From: an uncultured Prevotella sp. | GTDB taxonomy: Bacteria > Bacteroidota > Bacteroidia > Bacteroidales > Bacteroidaceae | Assembly (NCBI GenBank): GCA_934204655.1 | Contig: CAKPZJ010000009.1 | Coordinates: 1-64,000, forward strand | DNA: 64,000 nt | Direction: 5' to 3' | Shown here: positions 25,929 through 34,085 of the stretch, in pieces | Numbering within the stretch: position 1 is the first letter of the stretch | Layout of the letters: each line of letters opens with the position of its first letter | Notes under the pieces: model-generated | What the model was told of the DNA's origin: nothing | The model's input: the letters and a program-made list of their open reading frames with translations, nothing else | Databases searched by the model: none | Made by a program: the position numbers and the translations under genes

Positions 25929-27425
25929 ATGGAACAAACTACTAAACGCGCTGTCATCCGTATCGAGGACGGTGTATGTACCGGTAACCCGTGCGGGCTG
26001 CACAGCCCTTTCTCACTCAGCCTGTACGATGGCTGCCAGTATGCTATCGTGGGCCGCAACGGTGCCGGCAAGTCGCTGTTAGTAGATATTCTGCGTGGCC
26101 GCCGTAGCCTGCAGATCCCCCAGCCTTACTATGACTTCGGTCCCGATGCCAAGGAGTACGTGGCCGACAACATCCAGTACATCGCCTTCAGAGACTCGTA
26201 TGGCAGCGCCGACCGCACCTACTATATGGACCTGCGCTGGAACTCGCAGGAGATAGACCCTGACACCCCTACGGTGGGCGACCTGCTTGACCGGGCCTTT
26301 GCAGCCTCGGGCCAGCCTACTGAGGAACGTGTCCAACTGCGCAACCAGCTGTACGACCTGTTCCAGATACAACCGCTGTTAAACAAGTACGTTATACTGC
26401 TGTCCAGTGGCGAACTGCGTAAGTTTATATTAATCAAGGCCCTGTTCAAGCAGTCCAAGGTACTCATCATAGACAATCCCTTCATCGGGCTCGATGCCGG
26501 GAGCCGCCAGCTGCTGGCCACGCTCCTGCGTACCATGGTCAGCCAGACGGGGCTCATGCTGATATTAGTGCTGGCCAAGGCGGCCGATATACCCGACTTT
26601 ATCACCCATGTCGTAGAGGTGCGCGAGGGTACAGTAATACCCCCACAGACGCGAGCCGAGTACCTGTCGGCCCATACACCGGTAATCACCCCTGTGCTGA
26701 GTCCAGCCAAGCGCCAGGCCCTGATAGACCTGCCACCCCGCACCACCGACTACCATGCCTCCGAGGTGGTCAGGCTCAACCAGGTAAGCATACGCTATGG
26801 CACCCGAACCATTCTGAAAGACCTGTCGTGGGTGGTGCGCAACGGGGAGCGCTGGGCCCTGCGCGGCGAGAACGGTGCGGGCAAAAGTACACTGCTCTCC
26901 ATCGTGTATGCCGACAATCCCCAGAGCTATGCCTGCGACATAGCACTCTTTGGCAGACAGCGCGGTTCGGGCGAGAGTATCTGGGAAATCAAGAAACACA
27001 TCGGCTACGTGTCGCCCGAGATGCACCGTGCCTACCAGCGCGACATGGCCGCCATCCGCATTGTGGCCAGCGGTCTCAAAGACTCCATCGGGCTGTACAC
27101 AGCACCCAAGGAGAGCGAGTACGACCAGTGTCGGTGGTGGATGGAGCTGTTCGGGATAGGCTCGTTGGCCGAGCGGTCATTCATGTCGCTGTCAAGCGGA
27201 CAGCAGCGGTTGGTGCTGCTGGCACGGGCATTTGTCAAAGACCCTGAATTGCTGATATTAGATGAGCCGCTGCATGGACTGGACGAGCAGAACAGCCAGA
27301 TGGTAAAAGAAATTATCAACGCCTTCTGCCTACGCAGTAACAAGACGTTGATAATGGTTACTCACTATGATGACGAGTTACCCGCGTGTATCACAGACAC
27401 GCTGGTACTCAGACGTAATCGCTGA
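25929..27425 (+). CDS. ABC protein with two fused ATPase domains, ModF-like
   Basis: 498 residues, two nucleotide-binding domains and no membrane segments, as in E. coli ModF. NBD1: Walker A GRNGAGKS (about 42-49), signature LSSGELRK (about 158), Walker B LIIDNPF. NBD2: Walker A GENGAGKST (about 315), signature LSSGQQRL (about 420), Walker B LLILDEP, switch His in VTHYDDE. NBD1 has Asn where the catalytic Glu is expected, so ATP hydrolysis is probably asymmetric. Role unknown. Probably cotranscribed with terC. Its stop is 2 bases from the stop of the convergent hisC. Confidence 0.88.
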   Translation: MEQTTKRAVIRIEDGVCTGNPCGLHSPFSLSLYDGCQYAIVGRNGAGKSLLVDILRGRRSLQIPQPYYDFGPDAKEYVADNIQYIAFRDSYGSADRTYYMDLRWNSQEIDPDTPTVGDLLDRAFAASGQPTEERVQLRNQLYDLFQIQPLLNKYVILLSSGELRKFILIKALFKQSKVLIIDNPFIGLDAGSRQLLATLLRTMVSQTGLMLILVLAKAADIPDFITHVVEVREGTVIPPQTRAEYLSAHTPVITPVLSPAKRQALIDLPPRTTDYHASEVVRLNQVSIRYGTRTILKDLSWVVRNGERWALRGENGAGKSTLLSIVYADNPQSYACDIALFGRQRGSGESIWEIKKHIGYVSPEMHRAYQRDMAAIRIVASGLKDSIGLYTAPKESEYDQCRWWMELFGIGSLAERSFMSLSSGQQRLVLLARAFVKDPELLILDEPLHGLDEQNSQMVKEIINAFCLRSNKTLIMVTHYDDELPACITDTLVLRRNR

Positions 27426-27427
27426 CA

Positions 27428-28471
27428 CTACACTCCTGAGTACTTACGCAGGGCACCCAGCAGTTCATTGTTTTCATTCTTGGTGCCCACGGTGATGCGC
27501 AGGCAGTTGCCACACAGACTCACCTTGGTGCGGTTGCGCACGATGATGCCCTCGCGTACCAGGTAGTCGTAGATGGCCTGGGCATCGGTGACCTTAGCTA
27601 AGAAGAAGTTAGCATCAGTAGGATAGACACCAATACAGCAGGGCAACTCGCGAAAAGCATTGACCAGCTGGGTGCGCTCGGCCAGCAGGATGCGAACCCA
27701 CTGGTCTACGGCATAGCGGTCGGCCAGCATGTCAAGTGCCTTCTGCTGAGTCAGGTAGTTGATGTTATACGGATACTTGACCTTGTTAAACAGCCCGATG
27801 ATGTCCTTGCTGGCAAAGGCCATGCCCAGCCGGATGGCCGCGCAGCCCCATGCCTTGCTCATGGTATTCAGCACTATCAGGTTGGGGTACTTGGCTATCT
27901 CCGTGCGGAACGGCTTGGCCGCCGAGAAGTCACTATAAGCCTCGTCGACCACCACGATGCCCTCGAAACGCTGCAATACACGCTCTATCTCCTGACGGTT
28001 TATATCGTTGCCGGTAGGGTTGTTGGGACTGCAAATCCAGATAAGCTTGGTATGGTCATCACAGGCTGCAAGGAGCTTGTCGGCCGTAATCTGGAAGTGG
28101 CTGTCTAACAGCACCCGACGGTATTCTACATCGTTGATGTCAGCACAGACCTGATACATGCCGTAAGTAGGTTCGATGGCCACCACATTGTCTACCTGCG
28201 GATTACAGAAGATGCGGTAGCAGAGGTCGATGGCCTCGTCGGAGCCATTGCCCAGGAAGATATGGTCAGCGCCAACGCCCTTGATGGTAGCCAGGCGCGC
28301 CTTGACATCCTCCTGAAGAGGGTCGGGGTAACGATTAAGCGGCTGGTTGTATGGATTCTCGTTGGCGTCGAGGAAGACGTGGGCGGCATGACCGGAATAC
28401 TCGTTGCGCGCGCTGCTGTATGGCGCCAGGTTCCATATATTCTTACGTACTAATTGCTCCAGTGGTTTCAT
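27428..28471 (-). CDS. hisC: Histidinol-phosphate aminotransferase
   Basis: PLP enzyme making L-histidinol phosphate from imidazole acetol phosphate. 347 residues: NENPY near the N-terminus ([13 protein letters not shown]), [10 protein letters not shown] (about 77), [16 protein letters not shown] (about 155), VVDEAYSDF (about 180) and the PLP Lys in LNTMSKAWG (about 211). ATG 28471 gives the canonical [12 protein letters not shown] start and a 4-base overlap with the hisD stop; the longer frame to 28609 lies inside hisD. Last gene of the cluster; hisB, which often follows in Bacteroidetes, is absent here because the convergent ABC gene ends 2 bases away. Confidence 0.94.
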   Translation of the reverse strand: MKPLEQLVRKNIWNLAPYSSARNEYSGHAAHVFLDANENPYNQPLNRYPDPLQEDVKARLATIKGVGADHIFLGNGSDEAIDLCYRIFCNPQVDNVVAIEPTYGMYQVCADINDVEYRRVLLDSHFQITADKLLAACDDHTKLIWICSPNNPTGNDINRQEIERVLQRFEGIVVVDEAYSDFSAAKPFRTEIAKYPNLIVLNTMSKAWGCAAIRLGMAFASKDIIGLFNKVKYPYNINYLTQQKALDMLADRYAVDQWVRILLAERTQLVNAFRELPCCIGVYPTDANFFLAKVTDAQAIYDYLVREGIIVRNRTKVSLCGNCLRITVGTKNENNELLGALRKYSGV

Positions 28472-29775
28472 TTCTTCACGTTTTGCAGACGCACCCGCAT
28501 GGCATTGGCGTGTGCCTCTAATTGTTCGTTGGTCGCCATGGTAACCACGGCCTCGCCGATAGCGTCTATTCCCTCGGCTGTAAGGTGCTGGAAGGTTACC
28601 TTGCGACAATAGCTGTCCAGGTTAACGCCATTGTAGGCCATGGCATAGCCGTGGGTGGGCAGCGTGTGGTTAGTGCCACTCGCATAGTCGCCCGCACTCT
28701 CGCAGGCCAATGAACCCAAGAACACACTGCCGGCATTGACCACGCGCGCAGCTAACTGCTCGTAGTCCTCGGTAGCCAAAATCAGGTGCTCGGGAGCATA
28801 GGCATTGCTCAGGGCGATGGCCTCGGCTGTATCGTGTACCAGCACAAACTTGCTGTTGGCCAGTGCTGCCAAGGCTATCTCCTTACGGGGAAGTACAGCC
28901 ACCTGCTTAGTCAGTTCGGCGTTGACCTCGCGGAGCATGTCGGCCGATGTGGTGATGAGGATGACCTGCGAGTCGATGCCATGCTCGGCCTGCGACAACA
29001 GGTCGGCCGCCACAAAGACTGGGTTGCTGTGCGCGTCGGCTATGACGCATACCTCTGAAGGTCCGGCAGGCATGTCGATGGCCACATCGGTAAGCGACAC
29101 CTGCTGTTTGGCCGCCATGACATACTGGTTGCCCGGCCCGAAAATCTTATAGACCTTGGGCACACTCTCCGTGCCGTACGCCATGGCGCCTATGGCCTGC
29201 ACGCCGCCTATCTTGTATATCTGCGTAACACCCACGGTCTTGGCGGCCATCAGTATCACGGGGTTTACCTTTCCCTCGCGGTTGGGGGGCGTACAGAGTA
29301 CTATCTCCCTGCACCCCGCTATGACGGCTGGCGTGGCCAGCATGAGCACGGTAGAGAACAGGGGGGCTGTGCCACCCGGGATGTACAGTCCCACCTTGTC
29401 AATGGGTATGCTCTTCTGCCAGCAGGTTACCCCGGGACAGGTTTCTACCTGCTGCGAGGAAAATCGCTGTGCTGCATGAAAAGTATATATATTATGGTAA
29501 GCCAGACGGAGGGCCTTCTTCAGATTCTCGTCGACCATGACCTCGGCCTCGGCCATCTCCTGGTCTGATACGCGGAGGCTGTCTATCTGTGCGTGGTCAA
29601 ACTGTAGCTCGTAGTGGCGTACTGCCTCGTCGCCATGAGCCTTTACATCGTCTAAAACAGTGCTGACCGTATGGGCCAGCTGCATCGTGTCCAGATGCGG
29701 GCGTACCACTATCTTAGCCCAGTCGGCCTGGGCGGGATAGCTGTATAGCTCGCCAAAACTCATCGCATCACTCAT
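28468..29775 (-). CDS. hisD: Histidinol dehydrogenase
   Basis: Zn-dependent NAD enzyme that oxidises L-histidinol to histidine in two steps. 435 residues, usual length. Motifs: [20 protein letters not shown] (about 130-150), [38 protein letters not shown], the EHG zinc/catalytic site in [12 protein letters not shown] (about 260) and AGSVFLG...[11 protein letters not shown] near the C-terminus. It begins 24 bases after hisG and overlaps hisC by 4 bases. Confidence 0.96.
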   Translation of the reverse strand: MSDAMSFGELYSYPAQADWAKIVVRPHLDTMQLAHTVSTVLDDVKAHGDEAVRHYELQFDHAQIDSLRVSDQEMAEAEVMVDENLKKALRLAYHNIYTFHAAQRFSSQQVETCPGVTCWQKSIPIDKVGLYIPGGTAPLFSTVLMLATPAVIAGCREIVLCTPPNREGKVNPVILMAAKTVGVTQIYKIGGVQAIGAMAYGTESVPKVYKIFGPGNQYVMAAKQQVSLTDVAIDMPAGPSEVCVIADAHSNPVFVAADLLSQAEHGIDSQVILITTSADMLREVNAELTKQVAVLPRKEIALAALANSKFVLVHDTAEAIALSNAYAPEHLILATEDYEQLAARVVNAGSVFLGSLACESAGDYASGTNHTLPTHGYAMAYNGVNLDSYCRKVTFQHLTAEGIDAIGEAVVTMATNEQLEAHANAMRVRLQNVKK

Positions 29776-29799
29776 TTATATATATGTTAATTCTATAAA

Positions 29800-30651
29800 T
29801 CACAAAATCATCTTCTCAATCGGGGTGACCAGGATGCCCTGTGCGCCCAGTTCCTTCAGCTTGCCGATAATCTCCCAGAAACGCTTCTGGTCCAGCACGG
29901 TGTGTACCGAGCACCAAGCCTGGTCGGCCAAGGGTATGATGGTGGGGCTCTTCAGACCCGGCAGCACACTGATGATGTCGTCCAGCCGCTCCTTGGGTAC
30001 ATTCATACGGACATACTTCTTGTCCTCGGCGTTCTTGACGGCCGCGAAACGGAAAAGCATCTCCTGCAGTATCTTGCGCTTATCGGCGTCCATGCCCTTG
30101 TTACCTATCAGCAGCGCCTCGCTCTTCATGACAACCTCCACTTCACGCAGGTTGTTGCTCACGAGAGTAGACCCACTGCTCACGATATCAAAGATGGCAT
30201 CGGCCAGACCTATTCCCGGCGAAATCTCGACACTGCCAGTAATAACGTGTATCTCGGCCTGTATATGGTTGTCGGCCAGGAACTTCTCTAATATGACTGG
30301 ATATGAGGTGGCTATCTTCTTGCCATTAAACCAGGTGAGCCCGGGATAGTCGATGTCCTTGGGGATGGCTAACGACAGCCGGCACTTGCTGAAACCTAAG
30401 CGGGAGATGATGTCGGCGCTCTCGCCGCGCTCTACAAACTCGTTCTCGCCCACTACGCCAAGGTCGGCTACACCGCTGGCCACGCTCTGCGGAATGTCAT
30501 CATCGCGCAGGTACAACACCTCGACGGGAAAATTGGACGCCTGAACCAACAGGGTACGCTTGGTAGCACTTATCTTGATGTCGGCCTCGGCCAATAGGAA
30601 CATAGTATCATCGTATAGACGACCTTTGGACTGAACTGCAATTCGTAACAT
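29800..30651 (-). CDS. hisG: ATP phosphoribosyltransferase, long form
   Basis: First enzyme of histidine synthesis, condensing ATP and PRPP. 283 residues, so the long self-sufficient HisG_L type. N-terminal MLRIAVQSKGRLYDDT, VASGVADLGVVGENE (about 57-71), GSVEISPGIGLADAIFDIVSSGSTL (about 140-165; PRPP loop), and a C-terminal histidine-sensing domain (about 210-283; MMNVPKE-like, PTIIPLADQAWCSVHTVL). First gene of a three-gene operon hisGDC. It has a full promoter with a short leader of about 35 bases, leaving no room for an attenuator. Confidence 0.95.
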   Translation of the reverse strand: MLRIAVQSKGRLYDDTMFLLAEADIKISATKRTLLVQASNFPVEVLYLRDDDIPQSVASGVADLGVVGENEFVERGESADIISRLGFSKCRLSLAIPKDIDYPGLTWFNGKKIATSYPVILEKFLADNHIQAEIHVITGSVEISPGIGLADAIFDIVSSGSTLVSNNLREVEVVMKSEALLIGNKGMDADKRKILQEMLFRFAAVKNAEDKKYVRMNVPKERLDDIISVLPGLKSPTIIPLADQAWCSVHTVLDQKRFWEIIGKLKELGAQGILVTPIEKMIL

Positions 30652-30692
30652 AAGTATAATGGTATATATTGATTATCATAAAAATTGTAATG

Positions 30693-30724
30693 CAAAAGTA
30701 TGAAAAATGTTCCATGTGTGCAAA
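30693..30724 (-). promoter_or_regulatory. Promoter of hisGDC
   Basis: On the minus strand: TTTG (30724-30721), 20-base spacer, TACTTTTG (30700-30693). Full match to consensus. It overlaps the divergent mltF promoter region. Confidence 0.8.
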
Positions 30725-30748
30725 TTATGTAGTAACTTTGTATCACTT

Positions 30749-31927
30749 ATGGGAGCATACAAATATTTATACTGTTTTCTTGCATGCGTTCTGGTTAGTT
30801 GTCAGGGCGAGAAGAAACAAGAGCTCACGCCATGGGGCAGCACGCTCCAGGCCAGCGCCGACTCTGTGTCGACCGACTATACATTCAACGACATCCTTAA
30901 TAATGGCGAAATCATCATGCTTACACTCTCCGGGCCACAGACTTACTACGAGTACCACGGCCGGGGCCTGGGTACGCAGTACCTCCTCTGTGAGAAATTT
31001 GCCCAATCAATCGGTGTCTCTCTCCGCGTTGAAGTCTGCCGCGACACAGCAGAACTCGTCAAGCGCCTTCGTAATGGCGAGGGCGACATAGCGGCCCTGC
31101 CGCTCCCCCACTCTACCCGTGGCGTAAAATTCTGTGGAGTGCGGTATCCGAAGGAACAGACCAGCTGGGCTGTAGAGGAGAGCAACACGGCCCTGGCCGA
31201 CACGCTGAACAAGTGGTTCAGGCCTGCGCTCATCACCCAGATAGCCAAGGAGCAAGAGTTTGTACTCTCTACCCGCAGTATCACCCGCCATGTGTATTCG
31301 CCCATGCTCGACAGTCGGGCCGGCATCATCTCTAAGTACGACCACCTGTTCCAGAAATACGCCCCAGTGGCTCGCGTAGACTGGCGGCTCATGGCGGCGC
31401 AATGCTATCAGGAGTCTACGTTTGACCCAAGGGCTCGCTCATGGGCAGGAGCCTGCGGCCTGATGCAGATAATGCCCGAGACGGCCGACCATATAGGTAT
31501 TCCGCGCGCGCAGCTGTACGAGCCGGAAGCCAACATAGCCGCGGCGGCCAAATACATAGACCAGCTGAACAGCCGGTTCCGCGACGTGCCCGACAAGATG
31601 GAGCGCATCAGTTTTGTACTGGCCAGCTACAACGGTGGTTACCATCACATACGCGATGCCATGGCCCTGGCACACAAGTATGGGCGCAACCAGCACAGCT
31701 GGCGCGATGTATCGGGCTACGTTCTGGGCTTGCGCGACCCGCGTTACTACACTGACCCCATCGTGAAGTATGGCTACATGCGTGGAGGCGAGACCGTAGA
31801 CTATGTAGAGCGCATCCACGCCCGCTGGGCCCAGTACCGCGGATCGGCCAGCGTGAGTACCTTTAAGGGAGCATACGGTTCGTTAGAGCCGCAACGGGCT
31901 ACCAAGAAGTACCGCTTCCACCTGTAG
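30749..31927 (+). CDS. mltF: MltF-like membrane-bound lytic transglycosylase, lipoprotein
   Basis: Cleaves peptidoglycan. 392 residues from ATG 30749: lipoprotein signal MGAYKYLYCFLACVLVSC with lipobox Cys at 18; a solute-binding-protein-like domain (about 45-220; YYEYHGRGLGTQYLLCEKFA, NGEGDIAALPL); and a C-terminal SLT goose-type lysozyme domain (about 240-380; CYQESTFDPRARSWAGACGL, MQIMPETA, catalytic Glu in QES, ASYNGGYHH). The start at 30707 is rejected because TAACTTTG at 30733-30740 is a good -7 box that would lie inside the gene; with it, the mRNA would begin almost at the ATG. Confidence 0.93.
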   Translation: MGAYKYLYCFLACVLVSCQGEKKQELTPWGSTLQASADSVSTDYTFNDILNNGEIIMLTLSGPQTYYEYHGRGLGTQYLLCEKFAQSIGVSLRVEVCRDTAELVKRLRNGEGDIAALPLPHSTRGVKFCGVRYPKEQTSWAVEESNTALADTLNKWFRPALITQIAKEQEFVLSTRSITRHVYSPMLDSRAGIISKYDHLFQKYAPVARVDWRLMAAQCYQESTFDPRARSWAGACGLMQIMPETADHIGIPRAQLYEPEANIAAAAKYIDQLNSRFRDVPDKMERISFVLASYNGGYHHIRDAMALAHKYGRNQHSWRDVSGYVLGLRDPRYYTDPIVKYGYMRGGETVDYVERIHARWAQYRGSASVSTFKGAYGSLEPQRATKKYRFHL

Positions 31928-32011
31928 GTGTGGGCGGTACGCGGAGTGGGGCGACAAGGTACGCGGGGAGGACAAAGGCCATCGGACAATAAAAAAATAC
32001 GCTCCGCGTTA

Positions 32012-32034
32012 AACCTAAGTCGGCTGGCTGCGTC
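32012..32034 (+). promoter_or_regulatory. Possible ECF-sigma promoter before the DUF4890 gene
   Basis: AAC (32012-32014), 16-base spacer, CGTC (32031-32034), about 53 bases before the ATG. The arrangement matches the general AAC-N16-CGTC form of several ECF sigma factors. There is no TAnnTTTG box in this intergenic region. Short motifs like this can occur by chance. Confidence 0.35.
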
Positions 32035-32086
32035 CTATAAGTAAACAGAACCCCAAATTTTTATAACCTTTTAAAGACAATAAAGT

Positions 32087-32623
32087 ATGAGAAAGTTATT
32101 GATGACACTCGCAGCCATGCTGCTGGTAGCCAATGCAGCCATGGCACAGGACACTAAGGTTAACAGACAGATGCCCTCTAAGGCAGACATGGCCAAGCAC
32201 CGTACCGAGATGATGGCCAAGAAATACAATCTGGATGACCAGCAGAAGGCTAAGTTGCTGGAGCTTAACACCAAGTATGCCGACCAGTTTGGCCCTATGC
32301 GCGGTCGTAAGCCAGGTGCTCAGCAGATGGATTGCTGCAAGCAGCAGAGTCAGGGCTGTGCCAACTGCGAGAAGGCTAAGGCCAACGAGGAGAAGGACTG
32401 CTGCAAGGCTCAGAAGGCCGACAACAAACAGGCCAAGGCTAAGAAGCGCCCCGAACTTACTGATGAGCAGAAGGCCGAAATGCAGAAGCGCCACCAGGAG
32501 ATGAAGGCTAAGCGCGAGGCTTATGTGAACGAGCTGAAGTCTATCCTGAACGAGGAGCAGCTGAAGCAGTTCAACGCTGACAGCCAAAAGATGCGGGGCC
32601 ACCAGCACGGCAACCAGAAATAA
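32087..32623 (+). CDS. DUF4890 periplasmic protein with a Cys cluster
   Basis: 178 residues with signal peptide (MRKLLMTLAAMLLVANAAMA-Q). The body is charged helix: two LTxxQ/Spy-like segments (YNLDDQQKAKLLELNTKYAD, about 45-65, and LTDEQKAEMQKRHQEMKAKR, about 125-145). Between them sits an insert with six Cys (DCCKQQ, GCANC, DCCKAQ; about 84-109) that could bind a metal. Function unknown; the fold resembles periplasmic stress chaperones or metal sensors of the Spy/CpxP/CnrR type. Monocistronic, with its own terminator. Confidence 0.82.
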   Translation: MRKLLMTLAAMLLVANAAMAQDTKVNRQMPSKADMAKHRTEMMAKKYNLDDQQKAKLLELNTKYADQFGPMRGRKPGAQQMDCCKQQSQGCANCEKAKANEEKDCCKAQKADNKQAKAKKRPELTDEQKAEMQKRHQEMKAKREAYVNELKSILNEEQLKQFNADSQKMRGHQHGNQK

Positions 32624-32690
32624 TACGGAGGTGACGCATGGCATGGCCCGGTTACAGCCGCCATCAGCCATCGCCGCTCCCACAGACACC

Positions 32691-32724
32691 AAGCCTCATG
32701 CCCACCTCGGGCATGGGGCTTTTT
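32691..32724 (+). terminator. Intrinsic terminator of the DUF4890 gene
   Basis: AAGCCTCATGCCC / GGGCATGGGGCTT (one T-G pair) with a 5-base loop and a five-T run (ends TTTTTCG). Confidence 0.88.
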
Positions 32725-32771
32725 CGTAGCTGGCCACTATCATGCGGGGTGTGGGAGCGGTCGCCCCGTTT

Positions 32772-33022
32772 AAAAGTACAAAAGTGAAATGGTAAAAGGG
32801 CAAAAAGCGCTGGAACGGAGAACCACTCAACGATAACTGGATTTATCACCCAGCTTGTAGAGACCGACCTTTTCAAGCGTGGGAGCCGTCTTTAGCACAA
32901 TGGGAGCCATCTTTAGAAGTCTAAAGGTCGTCTTTTTCGTTTTCTGCGATGGTTGCTGGCCTAACAAGAGTTGTTTTTGGACTGTGCTTTTTACCCTTTT
33001 ACCTTTCCACTTCTTTGCTTTT
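32772..33022. repeat. MITE-like element carrying dispersed repeat copy B
   Basis: 251-bp island with 37-base terminal inverted repeats (32772-32808 and 32986-33022), 31 of 37 positions matching; the best part is GGTAAAAGGGcAAAAAGC. Inside lies copy B of the dispersed core (32846-32936, minus orientation), with GACCTTTAG, CTAAAGATGGCTCCCA, CTAAAGACGGCTCCCA and AAAAGGTC. The segment 32937-33003 is similar to the matching part of the island at 40860-41064. No transposase inside. No clear target-site duplication. Confidence 0.75.
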
Positions 33023-33291
33023 CGATGCAAAGGTCGGTCTTTTTATTTCCCTCGTTTCCCATTAGCCCGAAGAAGCGAGGTCGCAAGCTGCGCTGTTTAC
33101 CTCTTTACTCTTTTATTTTTTTACTCGTAACGGCAGGAGCGGGTCTCCCCCAGCCCGCCCTCATGCGCAGGGCTCTCTGGCTGATGGCAATCCTCTTTTG
33201 CGTCACAATGACAAAAAAGACAGCGTATTATTTCAAAATGCCTCTGATTTTGCGTAACTTTGCAGTCATAAAACTATAATATATTAACATA
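33023..33291. other. Intergenic DNA with the META lipoprotein promoter
   Basis: Pyrimidine-rich low-complexity DNA (to about 33128), then unremarkable sequence. TAACTTTG at 33255-33262 is a -7 box with an imperfect -33 (TTTC, 33231-33234, 20-base spacer) 30 bases before the META gene. Confidence 0.6.
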
Positions 33292-33714
33292 ATGAAAACT
33301 ATCACATTTGCCACACTGGTTGCAGCCGCCATGTTAACAGGCTGCAGCTCAAGCAAGACTATAGCCCCTTTGACATCGCTTGCCGGTGAGTGGACTATCG
33401 AAAAAATTGACGGAAATGCCATTGACAAGAAAGCCGGCGACAATGTACCTTTCATGGGCTTCGACACCACTGCGAAGCGTATCTATGGCAACACCGGATG
33501 CAATAGCCTGACTGGCGAGTTAAAGGCTGACAATGGCAAGATCAACCTGGACAACATGGGCAGTACACGGATGATGTGCGCCGATATGACCAACGAGCGC
33601 AAGGTGCTCGAAGCGCTGGGCAAGGTTAAGGGCTATGAGATAGATGCCAAGGGCAATCTGCTGCTGACCAACGCGCAGGGCAAGGAAGTGATGTTACTGG
33701 TCAAGAAGAAATAA
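33292..33714 (+). CDS. META domain lipoprotein (HslJ-like)
   Basis: 140 residues: lipoprotein signal with lipobox LTGC (Cys 17), then one META domain (about 30-137; LAGEWTIEKIDGNAI, RIYGNTGCNSLTGELKAD, STRMMCADMTNERKVLEAL). The two Cys in NTGCN and MMCAD are conserved in META proteins. Family members are linked to envelope stress or novobiocin resistance in E. coli (HslJ), but the function is unsettled. HU follows after 12 bases, so the pair is probably cotranscribed. Confidence 0.9.
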   Translation: MKTITFATLVAAAMLTGCSSSKTIAPLTSLAGEWTIEKIDGNAIDKKAGDNVPFMGFDTTAKRIYGNTGCNSLTGELKADNGKINLDNMGSTRMMCADMTNERKVLEALGKVKGYEIDAKGNLLLTNAQGKEVMLLVKKK

Positions 33715-33726
33715 GGAGGGAGCGAA

Positions 33727-34017
33727 ATGAATAGAGCTCAACTTACAGCGCTGGTGGCCGAGAAGACCGGTGCCACCAAGGCCCAGGCCAGTGTGTACGT
33801 CAATGCCGTACTGGGAACCATAGCCGACAACATCTGTGATGGCGACGGCGAGGTGGCCATACCCGACTTCGGCCGGTTCTACGTTAAGAGTGTGCCAGCC
33901 CGCACGGGTGTCAACCCAGCCACTGGCGAAAAGATAGAGATAGAGGCCCACGACAAGGTGGTCTTTAAGTGCTCTGACAACATAGCTATCTACAGTCGCA
34001 AGCATCCGGCTGAGTAA
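33727..34017 (+). CDS. HU family DNA-binding protein
   Basis: 96-residue nucleoid protein of the HU/IHF family. Has the N-terminal dimerisation helices (LTALVAEKTGATKAQASVYVNAVL) and the GEVAIPDFGRFYVKSVPARTG turn into the DNA-binding arm (RTGVNPATGEKIEIEA, with the intercalating Pro in NPATG). Slightly atypical: it has a shorter basic arm content than canonical HU. Downstream of the META gene in a two-gene unit that ends at a strong bidirectional terminator. Confidence 0.93.
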   Translation: MNRAQLTALVAEKTGATKAQASVYVNAVLGTIADNICDGDGEVAIPDFGRFYVKSVPARTGVNPATGEKIEIEAHDKVVFKCSDNIAIYSRKHPAE

Positions 34018-34032
34018 CTGAAACATACTAAC

Positions 34033-34075
34033 AGAAAGCCGCTTCGATACCCTAACGGGCGAAGCGGCTTTCTTG
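34033..34075. terminator. Bidirectional terminator between HU and the DEAD-box gene
   Basis: Perfect 14-bp stem AGAAAGCCGCTTCG / CGAAGCGGCTTTCT with a 13-base loop. T-rich on the plus side (TTTCTTGTTTCC) and, on the minus strand, TTTCTGTTAG. Serves the convergent genes. Confidence 0.85.
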
Positions 34076-34085
34076 TTTCCTGTAT

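Noticed and set aside
30652..30700. Possible histidine leader peptide before hisG
   Set aside because: The mapped promoter leaves about 35 bases of leader with no His-rich short frame or terminator.
32827..33030. 67-codon minus-strand frame inside the MITE-like island
   Set aside because: Spans the repeat core and its arm; same frame is open in the other copies, so not independent evidence of a gene.
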